Assembly: GCA_903939845.1 (NCBI GenBank)
Contig: CAJAIJ010000037.1
Coordinates: 84,455-148,454 of the forward strand
Direction: 5' to 3'
Source: an uncultured Solirubrobacterales bacterium
Lineage (GTDB): Bacteria > Actinomycetota > Thermoleophilia > Solirubrobacterales > 70-9
DNA length: 64,000 nucleotides
This document shows, in pieces, positions 10,182 through 18,447 of this stretch. Position numbers and translations under genes: made by a program. Below the pieces are notes generated by a model. That model saw only the letters and a list, made by a program, of their open reading frames with translations, searched no databases and was not told where the DNA came from. Within the stretch, counting starts at the first letter, position 1, and every line of letters starts with the position of its first letter.

Positions 10182-11189
10182 CTAGCCGTCCCGCTTCTTG
10201 CGCTTGCGCAGTTCGGGCGGAGGGTCACCCTGGGGTAGCTCTCCTGCCTCCGGCATCTCTTCTGCCTCTCCCTCGATCACATCTCCGGAATCGTCCGCAG
10301 CAGGACCACCGTCGTCCTCCGCCGGCCTGCCCCCGAACAATGAACCACCCTTCGGCCAGGGTTCGGCCTCGCCCGAGGCCCAGGCGGGTGGACGCCCACC
10401 GGGAACCCAGCCGGCCAGCAGGAAGCCGAGATAGACGAACCAGACGAGCGTGAACAGCGTGAAGAAGACGAAGACGGCGCCGAGCGCGATCCCGAGAGAT
10501 CCCCAGAACCTGGTCAGGAGTCCCGTCCTCAACCCCCAGAGGGACGTGTAGACGACCGCGATCGTGAAGCCGAGGAGACCGGCGAGGCCGAAACCGGTCT
10601 CGAACCCCGAAAGTGAAGACGCGGTGCGCTCCTGCCTTGCTGCCTCGTTCTCACATTCCGTCGTCGCTTCGGCGCGGGTAAGTCCCTCACCGCCCGATTC
10701 GCCCTGATCGCCGGTCGTCGCGTCTCCTCCGTTCGCCTCGGAACCATCGGCCTGGCCCCCGGGGGACTGCTTATCCTGAATGCACTCGGCGTATTCCGAA
10801 GCCGGGGTGGCGACGAAGTCCGAGGCGGCTCCGGTCACTGCGACTGCACTCAGGACCGAGCCGACCGCGAGGAAGAGGGGTGCGACTACGACGAGGCCGA
10901 TCAGCCCCTTCTTCACCCGGGGTGCCCGGGCCTCGGCGGCCTTGAACAGGTAGACGAGCGGAGCTGCCAGGAGCAGCCACCCGAGAGCCTGGAGGAGGCT
11001 CGCCAGCATGATCCCGCCGGAATCGGCATCGATGTCGCGGAGGCGGTCGGCGATGCCTTCCGAAGTCCTGACCGCAGCGGCGGAATCGCCGAAGGTCGCG
11101 AGGATCAGGGCCACCCCGGCGATTGCCGCGAGTCCTACCGGCAGCGCGAACCGCTTCTCCCTCGCCAGTATCTGGTCCTTCTCGGTCAT
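10182..11189 (-). CDS. Multi-pass membrane protein with acidic loop and tail, unknown function
   Basis: The 335-residue product has five or so hydrophobic segments (about 15-35, 62-85, 97-120, 195-220 and 228-260). A 60-residue Gly/Asp/Glu-rich loop carries two Cys before segment 4. A long acidic, Pro-rich cytoplasmic-type tail ends in a basic cluster (RKRKKRDG). ATG 11189 is preferred to the TTG two codons upstream. I recognise no enzyme motif. It is convergent with the APC permease gene, with 19 nt between stops. Confidence 0.75.
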   Translation of the reverse strand: MTEKDQILAREKRFALPVGLAAIAGVALILATFGDSAAAVRTSEGIADRLRDIDADSGGIMLASLLQALGWLLLAAPLVYLFKAAEARAPRVKKGLIGLVVVAPLFLAVGSVLSAVAVTGAASDFVATPASEYAECIQDKQSPGGQADGSEANGGDATTGDQGESGGEGLTRAEATTECENEAARQERTASSLSGFETGFGLAGLLGFTIAVVYTSLWGLRTGLLTRFWGSLGIALGAVFVFFTLFTLVWFVYLGFLLAGWVPGGRPPAWASGEAEPWPKGGSLFGGRPAEDDGGPAADDSGDVIEGEAEEMPEAGELPQGDPPPELRKRKKRDG

Positions 11190-11249
11190 GTTCAAGTTTC
11201 GGTCGTCCCGAAGATTCGGTGAATGGACTCCATCCGGAACCCGGCAAGC

Positions 11250-11486
11250 CTACCTGCTGCGATCCCCTTCGCCCTTGCCGGCGGCGGAAAGGGGGTCGCG
11301 CTCCGAGTCGCTCCTGACCGGGTAGTACTCGTAGTCGACCGGCTCCGCGACCCGGGAGATCCGGTCGCCGACCGCCAGCACCAGATCGAGCAGGGGGGCG
11401 GCGATGGAGATCGCCTTCTCGAACCTGCCGCGGACGGGGTCGGTGACCGGCCCGGAGTCGTGCCTGTCGAGATCGCCGTCGTCCAT
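11250..11486 (-). CDS. Small protein of unknown function (78 residues)
   Basis: The frame from ATG 11486 encodes a 78-residue protein with a central amphipathic helix (AISIAAPLLDLVLAVGDRISRV) and an acidic/aromatic segment DYEYYPVRSDSE. The longer open frame upstream is antisense to the gene at 11512 and is ignored. It is divergent from that gene with only 25 bp between starts, so both must have very short or no leaders. No family recognised. Confidence 0.55.
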   Translation of the reverse strand: MDDGDLDRHDSGPVTDPVRGRFEKAISIAAPLLDLVLAVGDRISRVAEPVDYEYYPVRSDSERDPLSAAGKGEGDRSR

Positions 11487-11511
11487 GTCCGAATACGCTA
11501 CATCGGTCTCG

Positions 11512-12135
11512 ATGGAAGTGGATCTGCCGAAAGTTCCCCTCGAAGCCGGGCTCGGGCCCGAGAACCCGCCCTGCCCTGCCTGCGGCGAGCCGCTGTTCCC
11601 ATGGCTGGAGCTGCCCGGAGGCAAGGGCCTCGCCCGCCGGTGCGAGGCCTGTGGGCTAGGCGTGCTCGCGGAGACCGGAGACTCGGGAATGGCCCTGACG
11701 GACTTCGATCTCGGTCGGACCGACGACGGTCTGATCGCCTTCGACAACAGGGCCTCGTTCCAGGCTTCGTTGACCGGCGCTGGCTGGGCCGGACTCGAGA
11801 CCGAACGGTCCTACCGATTCACTCCCGAGGCAGTGGCGAGACTCGTGGCCTTTCGGGACCAGAAGGTGGTCGGACGCAAGCTCGCTTTCGGCCGCAGCCT
11901 GATCGGGATGTGGCAGAGCGCCATCAACACCTTCACCTTCGGGCACAACGTCGCACTCGGGACTCTCGGGGATACCCCGTCGGTCGAGGCCGACAGGGCC
12001 TGGAAGAGGGCCCTCGACTGGTTCATCACGGTCGTGCTGGCCGTGCCGGTCTTCATTCTCGCCCTCCCGCTGGAGGCACTTGCGACCCTGGTCGGACGGG
12101 CCGGCTGCTATCGGGTCGAGCTCGAAGTCCTCTGA
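11512..12135 (+). CDS. Zinc-ribbon protein with C-terminal membrane helix
   Basis: The 207-residue product has an N-terminal CPAC...CEAC zinc-ribbon (about residues 20-45) and a middle region with aromatic positions. A single strong hydrophobic helix (about 165-190, FITVVLAVPVFILALPLEAL) lies near the C-terminus, suggesting a membrane-anchored cytosolic domain. ATG 11512 gives the natural start before the ribbon; a TACGCT box lies 12 nt upstream. Family unknown; the layout resembles methyltransferase-associated or unknown actinobacterial proteins, but I see no SAM motif. Confidence 0.65.
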   Translation: MEVDLPKVPLEAGLGPENPPCPACGEPLFPWLELPGGKGLARRCEACGLGVLAETGDSGMALTDFDLGRTDDGLIAFDNRASFQASLTGAGWAGLETERSYRFTPEAVARLVAFRDQKVVGRKLAFGRSLIGMWQSAINTFTFGHNVALGTLGDTPSVEADRAWKRALDWFITVVLAVPVFILALPLEALATLVGRAGCYRVELEVL

Positions 12136-12137
12136 GC

Positions 12138-12155
12138 GTCCGGCCCCGGCCGGAC
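12138..12155 (+). terminator. GC-rich hairpin between convergent genes
   Basis: GTCCGGCC-CC-GGCCGGAC forms a perfect stem exactly between the stops of the converging genes at 12135 and 12162. There is no U-run on either side, so it is at best a weak bidirectional terminator. Confidence 0.4.
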
Positions 12156-12161
12156 CGCGCT

Positions 12162-12902
12162 TCAGAGTGCTTCGGCTACGGCGGAGGGGCCATCCGACTC
12201 GAGCCCGATCGACTCCGATCCACCCAATCGGGCGACGAAGGCGGCGGCGGCATCGGTCAGGACCTCAGGGGCGGTAGGGGTAGAGGCGACGGTGACCCGG
12301 CCGGACAGTCCGGATAGACGGGTCGGATCGAGAGGCCAGGCCGGGACGGCCGGAAGCTCGACCAGGAAGGACCTCGCGGCCGAAGGGCCCCTGAATGCGA
12401 GTCGACCGAGTCGATCGGCACCTGCCCCCAATGTGGTGAGGGCGCCCCCGAGGAAGAGCTCGTAGGCAGCTTCTTCGCCCTCCTCTTCGACGGCGATCCG
12501 GATCAGCTCGACGTCGGTCGAGATGCCGGCGGTGGCCCCGGGGAGGGTGCCGAACAGTGGCGGGTCGACCATCACGACCCGCTCTATCGCCCCGGGGTTG
12601 GCGAGGCCGAGTTCGAAGGCGATCACGGCTCCGATGTCGACTCCGACCACGGTTAGACCGCCGGTCCCGATCGCTTCGGGCACCGAACCGGCGACGGCTA
12701 TCGCCTGCTCGGCGATCGAGGTCTTGCGGTAGTCCTCGGGAGCCGGGCTCTCGCCCCACCCCGTCCGGTCGGCGGACGTGACCGTCCAGTTCCCGGCGAG
12801 CTGCGGGACTACGTCATCGAAATACCGGGAGGAGGTCGCGGTCCCGTGGATCAGGAGAAGGCCGGGGCCCTCTCCGGTCGTCTCCGAGCGAAGCGTGCTC
12901 AG
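12162..12902 (-). CDS. Alpha/beta-hydrolase fold protein, probably catalytically impaired
   Basis: About 246 residues with the fold's hallmarks: the oxyanion segment LLIHGTATSSRYF, then ADRTGWGESPAP, then a nucleophile elbow VVGVDIGAV in which Asp takes the usual Ser position. Asp nucleophiles occur in dehalogenases and epoxide hydrolases. However, the protein has no His anywhere after the elbow, so the catalytic triad is incomplete. No ATG/GTG/TTG exists at the right place. The frame most likely starts at CTG 12902, whose CTGA overlaps the stop of the upstream gene, implying coupled translation. It may be a non-catalytic binding protein. Confidence 0.7.
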   Translation of the reverse strand: MSTLRSETTGEGPGLLLIHGTATSSRYFDDVVPQLAGNWTVTSADRTGWGESPAPEDYRKTSIAEQAIAVAGSVPEAIGTGGLTVVGVDIGAVIAFELGLANPGAIERVVMVDPPLFGTLPGATAGISTDVELIRIAVEEEGEEAAYELFLGGALTTLGAGADRLGRLAFRGPSAARSFLVELPAVPAWPLDPTRLSGLSGRVTVASTPTAPEVLTDAAAAFVARLGGSESIGLESDGPSAVAEAL

Positions 12903-13168
12903 CGCAGACCCTGGCGAGCCTCGCGAACCAGGGTGACGGCCTCGGGGAAGACGACCCTGATCGCGTCTCGAACCTGTACGGCCTGCTCGTCGCTACCGCC
13001 GCTCAGCTCCAGCCGGTTGATCGCTGCGACCGTCATGTCGACGGCGAGCTTGATCGCGTTGTCGGCCCAGGCGACCTCCTGCGAGGACTGCATCTGGTCG
13101 GCCATCTCCTGCATGCGGGCGCGGAGGGCGTCGGGATCTCCAAACATGTCGAACGGTGAACCTTCCAT
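12899..13168 (-). CDS. Small Met/Gln-rich helical protein, unknown function
   Basis: An 89-residue, mostly helical, acidic protein with a Met/Gln-rich segment (ARMQEMADQMQSSQE) and no membrane helix. A TACATT box (minus strand, 13180-13175) ends 6 nt before the ATG, indicating a leaderless transcript. Its stop overlaps the presumed start of the alpha/beta hydrolase, so the two form an operon and may act together. No family recognised. Confidence 0.65.
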   Translation of the reverse strand: MEGSPFDMFGDPDALRARMQEMADQMQSSQEVAWADNAIKLAVDMTVAAINRLELSGGSDEQAVQVRDAIRVVFPEAVTLVREARQGLR

Positions 13169-13236
13169 GAGGGAAATGTAGCCGTTCGAGGAGCCCGGGC
13201 AGAGACAGGACAGAGATCGCGGCCGAGTATCGGCCG

Positions 13237-13908
13237 ATGAAGTCGGGTTCATCACACACAGCGGGTGAAGACGGTTCGGCATCGGTCGAGCAGGCCGGAT
13301 TGATCTTCCTCATCTGCCTGGCGCTGACGGCCGGACTGATCCTGGTGGCGGGACAGGCCGGTTCCGACATCGGAAGGGGGGTCGGAGTCCGGATAGCCAA
13401 CCGGATCGCCTGCGGACCGGTCGGGCCGGGGGCCTGCCGATCCCACCCGGTGATCGAGGCGTATGGCGAGAGGGTTGCGAAAGCGATCCGGGCCCTTGCC
13501 CCCGGGCCGATGGTCTTGACCGACGGCTCGGGGCGGACTCTGCTCCCGGTCGACTTCCGTTACTGCCGGCAGCCCTCCTGTGCCGAGGTCGATCCCGGCC
13601 GCCCCGACTTCGAGCTGACCGCCTCGAACCGGCGGACCACCTGGTTCACCGAGGTGAGCAGTTCGAAGGCAGGGCACCTCGTGACCTGGTGGGGCTGGTG
13701 GCCCGGAATCGGTTGGCGTGCGATCCGACGGACGATCGGAGACGGGGATCTGGATGCCCATGCCGGTGTTCGCGTGACCCTGAAGGATCGCCCGCGCCTG
13801 GTTCCGCTCGAGGCGCTCGACGGCCGGAACCACAGGGAGTTCCGGGGCATCGAGAGGCCTCCCTGGCAGTGGAGGGTCGAGTCCGACCATGGCGCGAGGA
13901 ACAACTAG
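13237..13908 (+). CDS. Secreted/anchored protein with TadE-like N-terminal helix
   Basis: The 223-residue product has a short polar N-terminus and then SASVEQAGLIFLICLALTAGL, a Glu-containing hydrophobic helix that resembles class III pilin-like or TadE-type signals. The rest is soluble, with two Cys pairs (ACGPVGPGAC and YCRQPSC) and many Trp residues near the middle (WWGWWPGIGW). No other pilus-assembly gene is nearby, so a role in a Flp/Tad pilus is only a guess from the N-terminus. Confidence 0.65.
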   Translation: MKSGSSHTAGEDGSASVEQAGLIFLICLALTAGLILVAGQAGSDIGRGVGVRIANRIACGPVGPGACRSHPVIEAYGERVAKAIRALAPGPMVLTDGSGRTLLPVDFRYCRQPSCAEVDPGRPDFELTASNRRTTWFTEVSSSKAGHLVTWWGWWPGIGWRAIRRTIGDGDLDAHAGVRVTLKDRPRLVPLEALDGRNHREFRGIERPPWQWRVESDHGARNN

Positions 13909-14000
13909 CCGAACTCCGGCCCGGGCTCGATCCAGACCAGCCAGTTCCTGATAACTTCGTCGAGTCAATCGAGGGATCATCAACCAATGGGGGTAATTGC

Positions 14001-14399
14001 ATGCGTCGTATGTTGCTAGTCGTTTTCCCGGTCGCAGTGGCGCTCCTGGCAGGTTGCGGGGAGGATTCCGAGTTGACGTCACTCAAGGGCACCTGGGTCG
14101 GTCAGGGCTCCGGCTACAACGACGGCACTTTCGAGGAGCGAACGGCTCGACTGGTCATCACCGAGACCAGAGAGGATGGAGACGTCTTCGTTGGCTACAA
14201 GCAGACGAAGGCAGACGGCGAACCCTTCGGACCCAGGGAAACCATTCAGGGTGGTATCGGTCCCGACGACACGATCTCGATCGCAGACGAGGACGGGATC
14301 AACTTCTTCGAGTTCTCTGAAGGCAACCTCGTCGGTCAGTACCTCGAATCGGGAAAGAAGGACAGCACCGTCAAGAATTACACGCTGGTCCGCAAGTAA
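14001..14399 (+). CDS. Small lipoprotein, unknown function
   Basis: ATG 14001 gives a 132-residue protein with a signal peptide MRRMLLVVFPVAVALLAGC; LLAGC is a clear lipobox with lipidated Cys19. The mature part is beta-rich with repeated Thr/Gly/Asp turns (GTWVGQGSGYNDGTFE), compatible with a small lipocalin-like or barrel domain. No enzyme motif is seen. It stands alone between the TadE-like gene and a convergent DUF2804 gene. Confidence 0.8.
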   Translation: MRRMLLVVFPVAVALLAGCGEDSELTSLKGTWVGQGSGYNDGTFEERTARLVITETREDGDVFVGYKQTKADGEPFGPRETIQGGIGPDDTISIADEDGINFFEFSEGNLVGQYLESGKKDSTVKNYTLVRK

Positions 14400-14443
14400 C
14401 CAACCCTCGTCGATCCTCCTTCGTTCGGGGACTCGGCCCCCGC

Positions 14444-15325
14444 TTACCAGGCGGCCCGACACTCCTCCATGACTCCGGCTCCCTCCCGGAGCGGGATTCC
14501 CTCTACCGACCCGGTGAAGGTTCCGAAGCGGTGGCGGTAGTAGGAGCGAACCAGGCCGAAGTCGTCCTCACGAAACCGCTCGGCTCGGTCGCCGAATTGG
14601 AACTCCAGGTCCGAGCCGTCCTCGAATCGAACTCCGTCGAGATCCCGGAAGACGACCGGCCCGGCTTCATGCGGGACACCGTCGACCCAGACCGACCGCT
14701 CGCTCGAAGACAGGGGATCGTTGACCCCCGAGACGAGGTTCCACCCGATCGCCCGACCGTCGGTCGAGGTGCCTATTCCGGCCGACCAGAGCCAGGCCGT
14801 GTGCCTGGTGTGGTAGCCGACGGTCTCGTCGTCGACCCCGATTCCCGCTACCTCCCACCGTCTACCGAAGGCATCCACCTCCCCTTCGATCGGAAGGCCG
14901 ACCCGCTTGCGGGTCCAGACCCAGCCCCTGCCGCTCGGGCAGACCGTCTCGACCGGAACCGAGTCCCCGAGCCTGAGCGTGGCGCGGACACCGTCGGCCT
15001 CGAGGCGGGCATAGTCGGAGTCGATCGAAACCTCGGGCGAGAAGGGGTCGAGTTGGGTGTGGTCGAGCACCCGACCTGAGGCCCTGTCCCAGACACACCA
15101 GAAGCACTGCCTCACCGGACCGACCTCGAACCTGACCATGAACAGCATCAGCTCCTCTCCGTAGAAACCGATGTAGCGCCAACGCTTGCGGGGCCGACCC
15201 TTCCAGAGGATCGGCATCGGGTCCGGAGGAAGGGGCAACCGCGGTCGGTCGGGACCGGGGCCTCGCCATGGAATGGCGCTGGTCGGGTTCGCCCCGTCCA
15301 CGGGCTGGGAGTCTCGCGGCTCCAT
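14444..15325 (-). CDS. DUF2804 family protein
   Basis: The 293-residue protein matches the DUF2804 pattern: an early PLPPDPMPILWKGRPRKRWRY block, then HTAWLWSAGIG, GWNLVSGVNDP and SERSVWVDG in order. The family is predicted to be a lipocalin-like beta barrel of unknown function, often near lipid-metabolism genes. The ATG at 15325 is only 22 bp from the start of the divergent sulfotransferase gene. On the minus strand TGTAAT lies 6 nt before the ATG, so the transcript is probably leaderless. Confidence 0.85.
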   Translation of the reverse strand: MEPRDSQPVDGANPTSAIPWRGPGPDRPRLPLPPDPMPILWKGRPRKRWRYIGFYGEELMLFMVRFEVGPVRQCFWCVWDRASGRVLDHTQLDPFSPEVSIDSDYARLEADGVRATLRLGDSVPVETVCPSGRGWVWTRKRVGLPIEGEVDAFGRRWEVAGIGVDDETVGYHTRHTAWLWSAGIGTSTDGRAIGWNLVSGVNDPLSSSERSVWVDGVPHEAGPVVFRDLDGVRFEDGSDLEFQFGDRAERFREDDFGLVRSYYRHRFGTFTGSVEGIPLREGAGVMEECRAAW

Positions 15326-15347
15326 GCCGCGATTACACTACACCGCC

Positions 15348-16385
15348 ATGCCTGAGGCCCCGAACACCGAAACAGACGATCTGGAAACTGCTGACGACCG
15401 CGTCTCGGACGCCGTCCCGGGCGGGCTCGAAGCCTCTTTCGACCAGGCCGACGACGCGATGTGCTCGAGGGCCCGTGAGCGGTTCACCGGCGACAGGGGC
15501 CGGAGCGGAAAGATTCGACGGGGCCGCCACGCGACGATGCCGAACCTGATCATCATCGGCGGCCTGAAGTGCGGCACGACCTCGATCCACCACTACCTCG
15601 GCCTCCATCCGGACATCCACATGTCGAAGCCGAAGGAGCTGAACTTCTTCGCTGAGGAACAGAACTGGGATCTCGGCCTCGACTGGTACGCCAACCGGTT
15701 CGACGACCGGTTCGCGGTCAACGGGGAGTCCTCGCCCCACTACACGAACAGACCCAGGTTCAACGGGGTGGCCGAGCGGATCGACGAGAACTGCCCGGAC
15801 GTGAAGCTGATCTACATGGTCCGCGACCCGATCAAGCGGATCCTCTCCCACTGGGTTCATGCGACCGGTGCCGGTTACGAGACCCGCGAGTTCGTAGAGA
15901 CCCTCTCGCAGCCCGATACCTCCTACATCCACCGGTCCATGTACTGGATGCAGCTGCAGCCCTACCTCGAGTACTTCGACCGCGACCGGATCGCGGTGAT
16001 CACCCAGGAGGAGCTCGGTCGGGATCGGGAAGGCACGATGCGCAAGGCCTTCTCGTTCCTCGGCGTCGACGAGGACTTCACCTCCGAACAGTTCGACCGG
16101 GAGTGGGAGAAGTCGAGCGCGAAGCAGGACGGCAAGTACCAGATCATGGAAAAGGTCGTGAAGCTGCCCGGCTTCCGGTCACTGGACAGGAACTTCGACC
16201 GGCTGCCGGAATCGATGCGATGGATGGTCGAGAAGGTCGTCCACAGCCCCGACAAGCCACCGGCGCCCAAGCCCGAGATCCCCGACGATCTGATGGTGAC
16301 GCTCAAGGGGCGGTTCCGTGATGACGTGGCCGGCCTGACCGCCTGGGTAGGTCACGACTTCGAGGGTTGGTACGACTACTCGTAG
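15348..16385 (+). CDS. PAPS-dependent sulfotransferase
   Basis: A soluble sulfotransferase of about 345 residues that would move sulfate from PAPS to a hydroxyl or amine acceptor. The 5'-phosphosulfate loop GGLKCGTTSIHHYL and the 3'-phosphate motif MVRDPIKRILSHW are both present, and the core starts MPNLIIIGG. ATG 15348 is chosen because a TACACT box (15334-15339) ends 8 nt before it. That leaves a 63-residue acidic N-terminal extension; a shorter start at 15537 directly before the core is possible. Acceptor unknown; no glycan or lipid cluster is adjacent. Confidence 0.88.
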   Translation: MPEAPNTETDDLETADDRVSDAVPGGLEASFDQADDAMCSRARERFTGDRGRSGKIRRGRHATMPNLIIIGGLKCGTTSIHHYLGLHPDIHMSKPKELNFFAEEQNWDLGLDWYANRFDDRFAVNGESSPHYTNRPRFNGVAERIDENCPDVKLIYMVRDPIKRILSHWVHATGAGYETREFVETLSQPDTSYIHRSMYWMQLQPYLEYFDRDRIAVITQEELGRDREGTMRKAFSFLGVDEDFTSEQFDREWEKSSAKQDGKYQIMEKVVKLPGFRSLDRNFDRLPESMRWMVEKVVHSPDKPPAPKPEIPDDLMVTLKGRFRDDVAGLTAWVGHDFEGWYDYS

Positions 16386-16442
16386 TCGGACTCGGTCGCC
16401 ACTGGCTCACGAGCCGGTGCGCATCCACTACCTTCCGTTCCG

Positions 16443-17192
16443 GTGGAACGGCTCTTCTCATCCGAAGGACACCCGGCCCCGGCCGATGTGACGGTCGATG
16501 AAGTGGTCCGTGCCCTCGACCCTTCAGCCGAGGCCCCGGAGGACCGGCCGTTCGTTGCGGCCAACATGGTCACGACGCTCGACGGCCGGGCCGCTGTCGA
16601 GGGCGGCTCGACCGGACTGGGCGGACCGACCGACTCGAAGCTGCTCCTGGGCCTGAGGACGAGATTCGACGCCGTGCTGATCGGAGCCGGGACGCTCCGG
16701 GCGGAGGGGTATGGACCGATCATCCGGGATGCAGCAATCCGGGAGCTCCGGGAGGCCGAGGGGAAGGAGCCCTGCCCGATCACCGTGGTCCTGACGAGGT
16801 CGGGAGACCTCCCCTTCGAGTGCGATCTGTTCACCGAGGGGATCGGACGGGTGGTGATCGTGACCGACGGCATGGGAGAGCTGCCGCCGACGACGACCCC
16901 GATCGAGGTGGTGAGGCCGGACGGGGGCGACTCGGTGGCGACCGCGATCCGGCACCTCCACGGAGACGGAGTCCGATCGATCCTCTGCGAGGGCGGGCCG
17001 GACGTGCTCGGTCAGCTGATCGATGCCGGGTTGCTCGACGAGCTCTTCCTCACGCTGACCCCGATCGTCACCGGCGAGGCCGACGCGCCGAGGGTCGTTG
17101 AAGGGATGACAGAGGGTCCTCGCGAGTTCGAACTGGTCGACGTGCTGACGGCCGATGGCGACCTGTTCACGCGGTATCGGCCGCGCAGGTAG
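16443..17192 (+). CDS. RibD C-terminal-domain / dihydrofolate-reductase-like reductase
   Basis: The 249-residue protein matches the RibD-C (bacterial bifunctional deaminase-reductase C-terminal) fold, which reduces 5-amino-6-ribosylamino-uracil phosphate with NADPH in riboflavin synthesis. Key parts are FVAANMVTTLDGRAA near the N-terminus, FDAVLIGAGTLRAEGY, and ILCEGGPDVLGQLIDAGLLDE at the nucleotide site. The deaminase half is absent, so it is a stand-alone reductase and may act outside riboflavin synthesis. The GTG start follows a TACCTT box (16429-16434) by 8 nt. No rib genes are adjacent. Confidence 0.85.
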   Translation: MERLFSSEGHPAPADVTVDEVVRALDPSAEAPEDRPFVAANMVTTLDGRAAVEGGSTGLGGPTDSKLLLGLRTRFDAVLIGAGTLRAEGYGPIIRDAAIRELREAEGKEPCPITVVLTRSGDLPFECDLFTEGIGRVVIVTDGMGELPPTTTPIEVVRPDGGDSVATAIRHLHGDGVRSILCEGGPDVLGQLIDAGLLDELFLTLTPIVTGEADAPRVVEGMTEGPREFELVDVLTADGDLFTRYRPRR

Positions 17193-17202
17193 CCTCCGGA
17201 GC

Positions 17203-18432
17203 ATGGATTTCTCACCAGGCAAAGAGGTCGAGGCCCTGCTCGGACGAGTCAGGGCCTTCATGGACGAGCACATCTACCCGCGCGAGGTCGAGCTGCACCT
17301 GGCCCTGGACGAGGAGGTCGGACCGGGAGTTCCCTACCCGACGGGGTTGGCCGAGATCAGGGAGAAAGCGAAGGCCGAGGGCCTCTGGAACCTGTTCCTG
17401 CCTGATGACGAATACGGGATGGGGCTGACCAACTGGCAGTACGCCTTCCTCTGTGAGGAGATGGGTCGGAGCCCGCTTCTGGCTCCGATGGCCTTCAACT
17501 GCGCCGCTCCCGATACCGGAAACATGGAAATCCTGACCGAGTACGCGACTGCCGAGCAGCGCGAAAGGTGGCTGATCCCCCTGCTCGAAGGCTCGATCCG
17601 GAGCTGCTTCTCGATGACCGAACCCGAGACCTCGGGCTCAGACCCGACCGGGCTCGCCGCGAAGGCCGAGCTCGAGGGTGGAGAGTGGTCTATCAACGGG
17701 CGCAAGTGGTACACGTCCGGTGCCAACGGGGCGGCGGTCGCGATCGCGATGGTCAACACCGAGCCCGACGCCGGGCCCTACCAGCGGGCATCGATGATCC
17801 TGGTCCCGACCGACAGCCAGGGTTTCGAGATGATCCGGCCGCTCTCGGTCATGGGACATACGGCCGGCCCGGGACACTGGGAGGTCGGCTACAAGGACTG
17901 TCGGGTTCCCGAGGAGAGTCTGCTTGGCACCAGAGGTGCCGGATTCCTGATCGCCCAGGACCGTCTCGGTCCGGGGCGCATCCACCACTGCATGAGGGCG
18001 ATCGGAACGGCCGAAAGGGCGATCGAACTGATGTGCCTGAGAGCCGCCGATCGCGAGGCCTTCGGCGGGCCACTTGCCGACAAGCAGTTCGTCCAGGACT
18101 TCATCGCGAAATCGCGGATGGAGATAGATCAGGCCAGATTGCTGACGCTGAAGGCTGCCTGGATGATGGACGAGGTCGGCAAGCGTGCCGCCCGTCAGGA
18201 GATCTCGATGATCAAGGTCGTCGCCGCGAACATGGTGATGGACGTGCTCGACCGGGCGATGCAGGTGCACGGCGGGCTCGGCATGACCGACGACACGCCG
18301 CTGGCGATGATGTGGAGGTTCAGCCGGATGCTGAGGCTGGCCGACGGTGCCGACGAGGTCCACAAGATGGTGATCGCCCGCCGCGAGGTCGGCAGGCAGC
18401 TCAAGAAGCGCGAAGCCGCAGAGACCGGCTGA
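17203..18432 (+). CDS. Acyl-CoA dehydrogenase, ACAD10/11-like
   Basis: A flavin-dependent acyl-CoA dehydrogenase of 409 residues. FAD/substrate motifs include CFSMTEPETSGSDPTGL and KWYTSGANG, and the C-terminal MQVHGGLGMTDDTPLA segment is diagnostic. The central block GRIHHCMRAIGTAERAIELM and the ending LRLADGADEVHK resemble the ACAD10/11 branch rather than classical fatty-acid dehydrogenases. A TAGCCT box (17190-17195) overlaps the stop of the upstream reductase and ends 7 nt before the ATG, so it has its own leaderless promoter. It converges on an APH-fold kinase gene, the partner domain in human ACAD10/11. Confidence 0.9.
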   Translation: MDFSPGKEVEALLGRVRAFMDEHIYPREVELHLALDEEVGPGVPYPTGLAEIREKAKAEGLWNLFLPDDEYGMGLTNWQYAFLCEEMGRSPLLAPMAFNCAAPDTGNMEILTEYATAEQRERWLIPLLEGSIRSCFSMTEPETSGSDPTGLAAKAELEGGEWSINGRKWYTSGANGAAVAIAMVNTEPDAGPYQRASMILVPTDSQGFEMIRPLSVMGHTAGPGHWEVGYKDCRVPEESLLGTRGAGFLIAQDRLGPGRIHHCMRAIGTAERAIELMCLRAADREAFGGPLADKQFVQDFIAKSRMEIDQARLLTLKAAWMMDEVGKRAARQEISMIKVVAANMVMDVLDRAMQVHGGLGMTDDTPLAMMWRFSRMLRLADGADEVHKMVIARREVGRQLKKREAAETG

Positions 18433-18447
18433 CCAGGGTTCGAGTCG

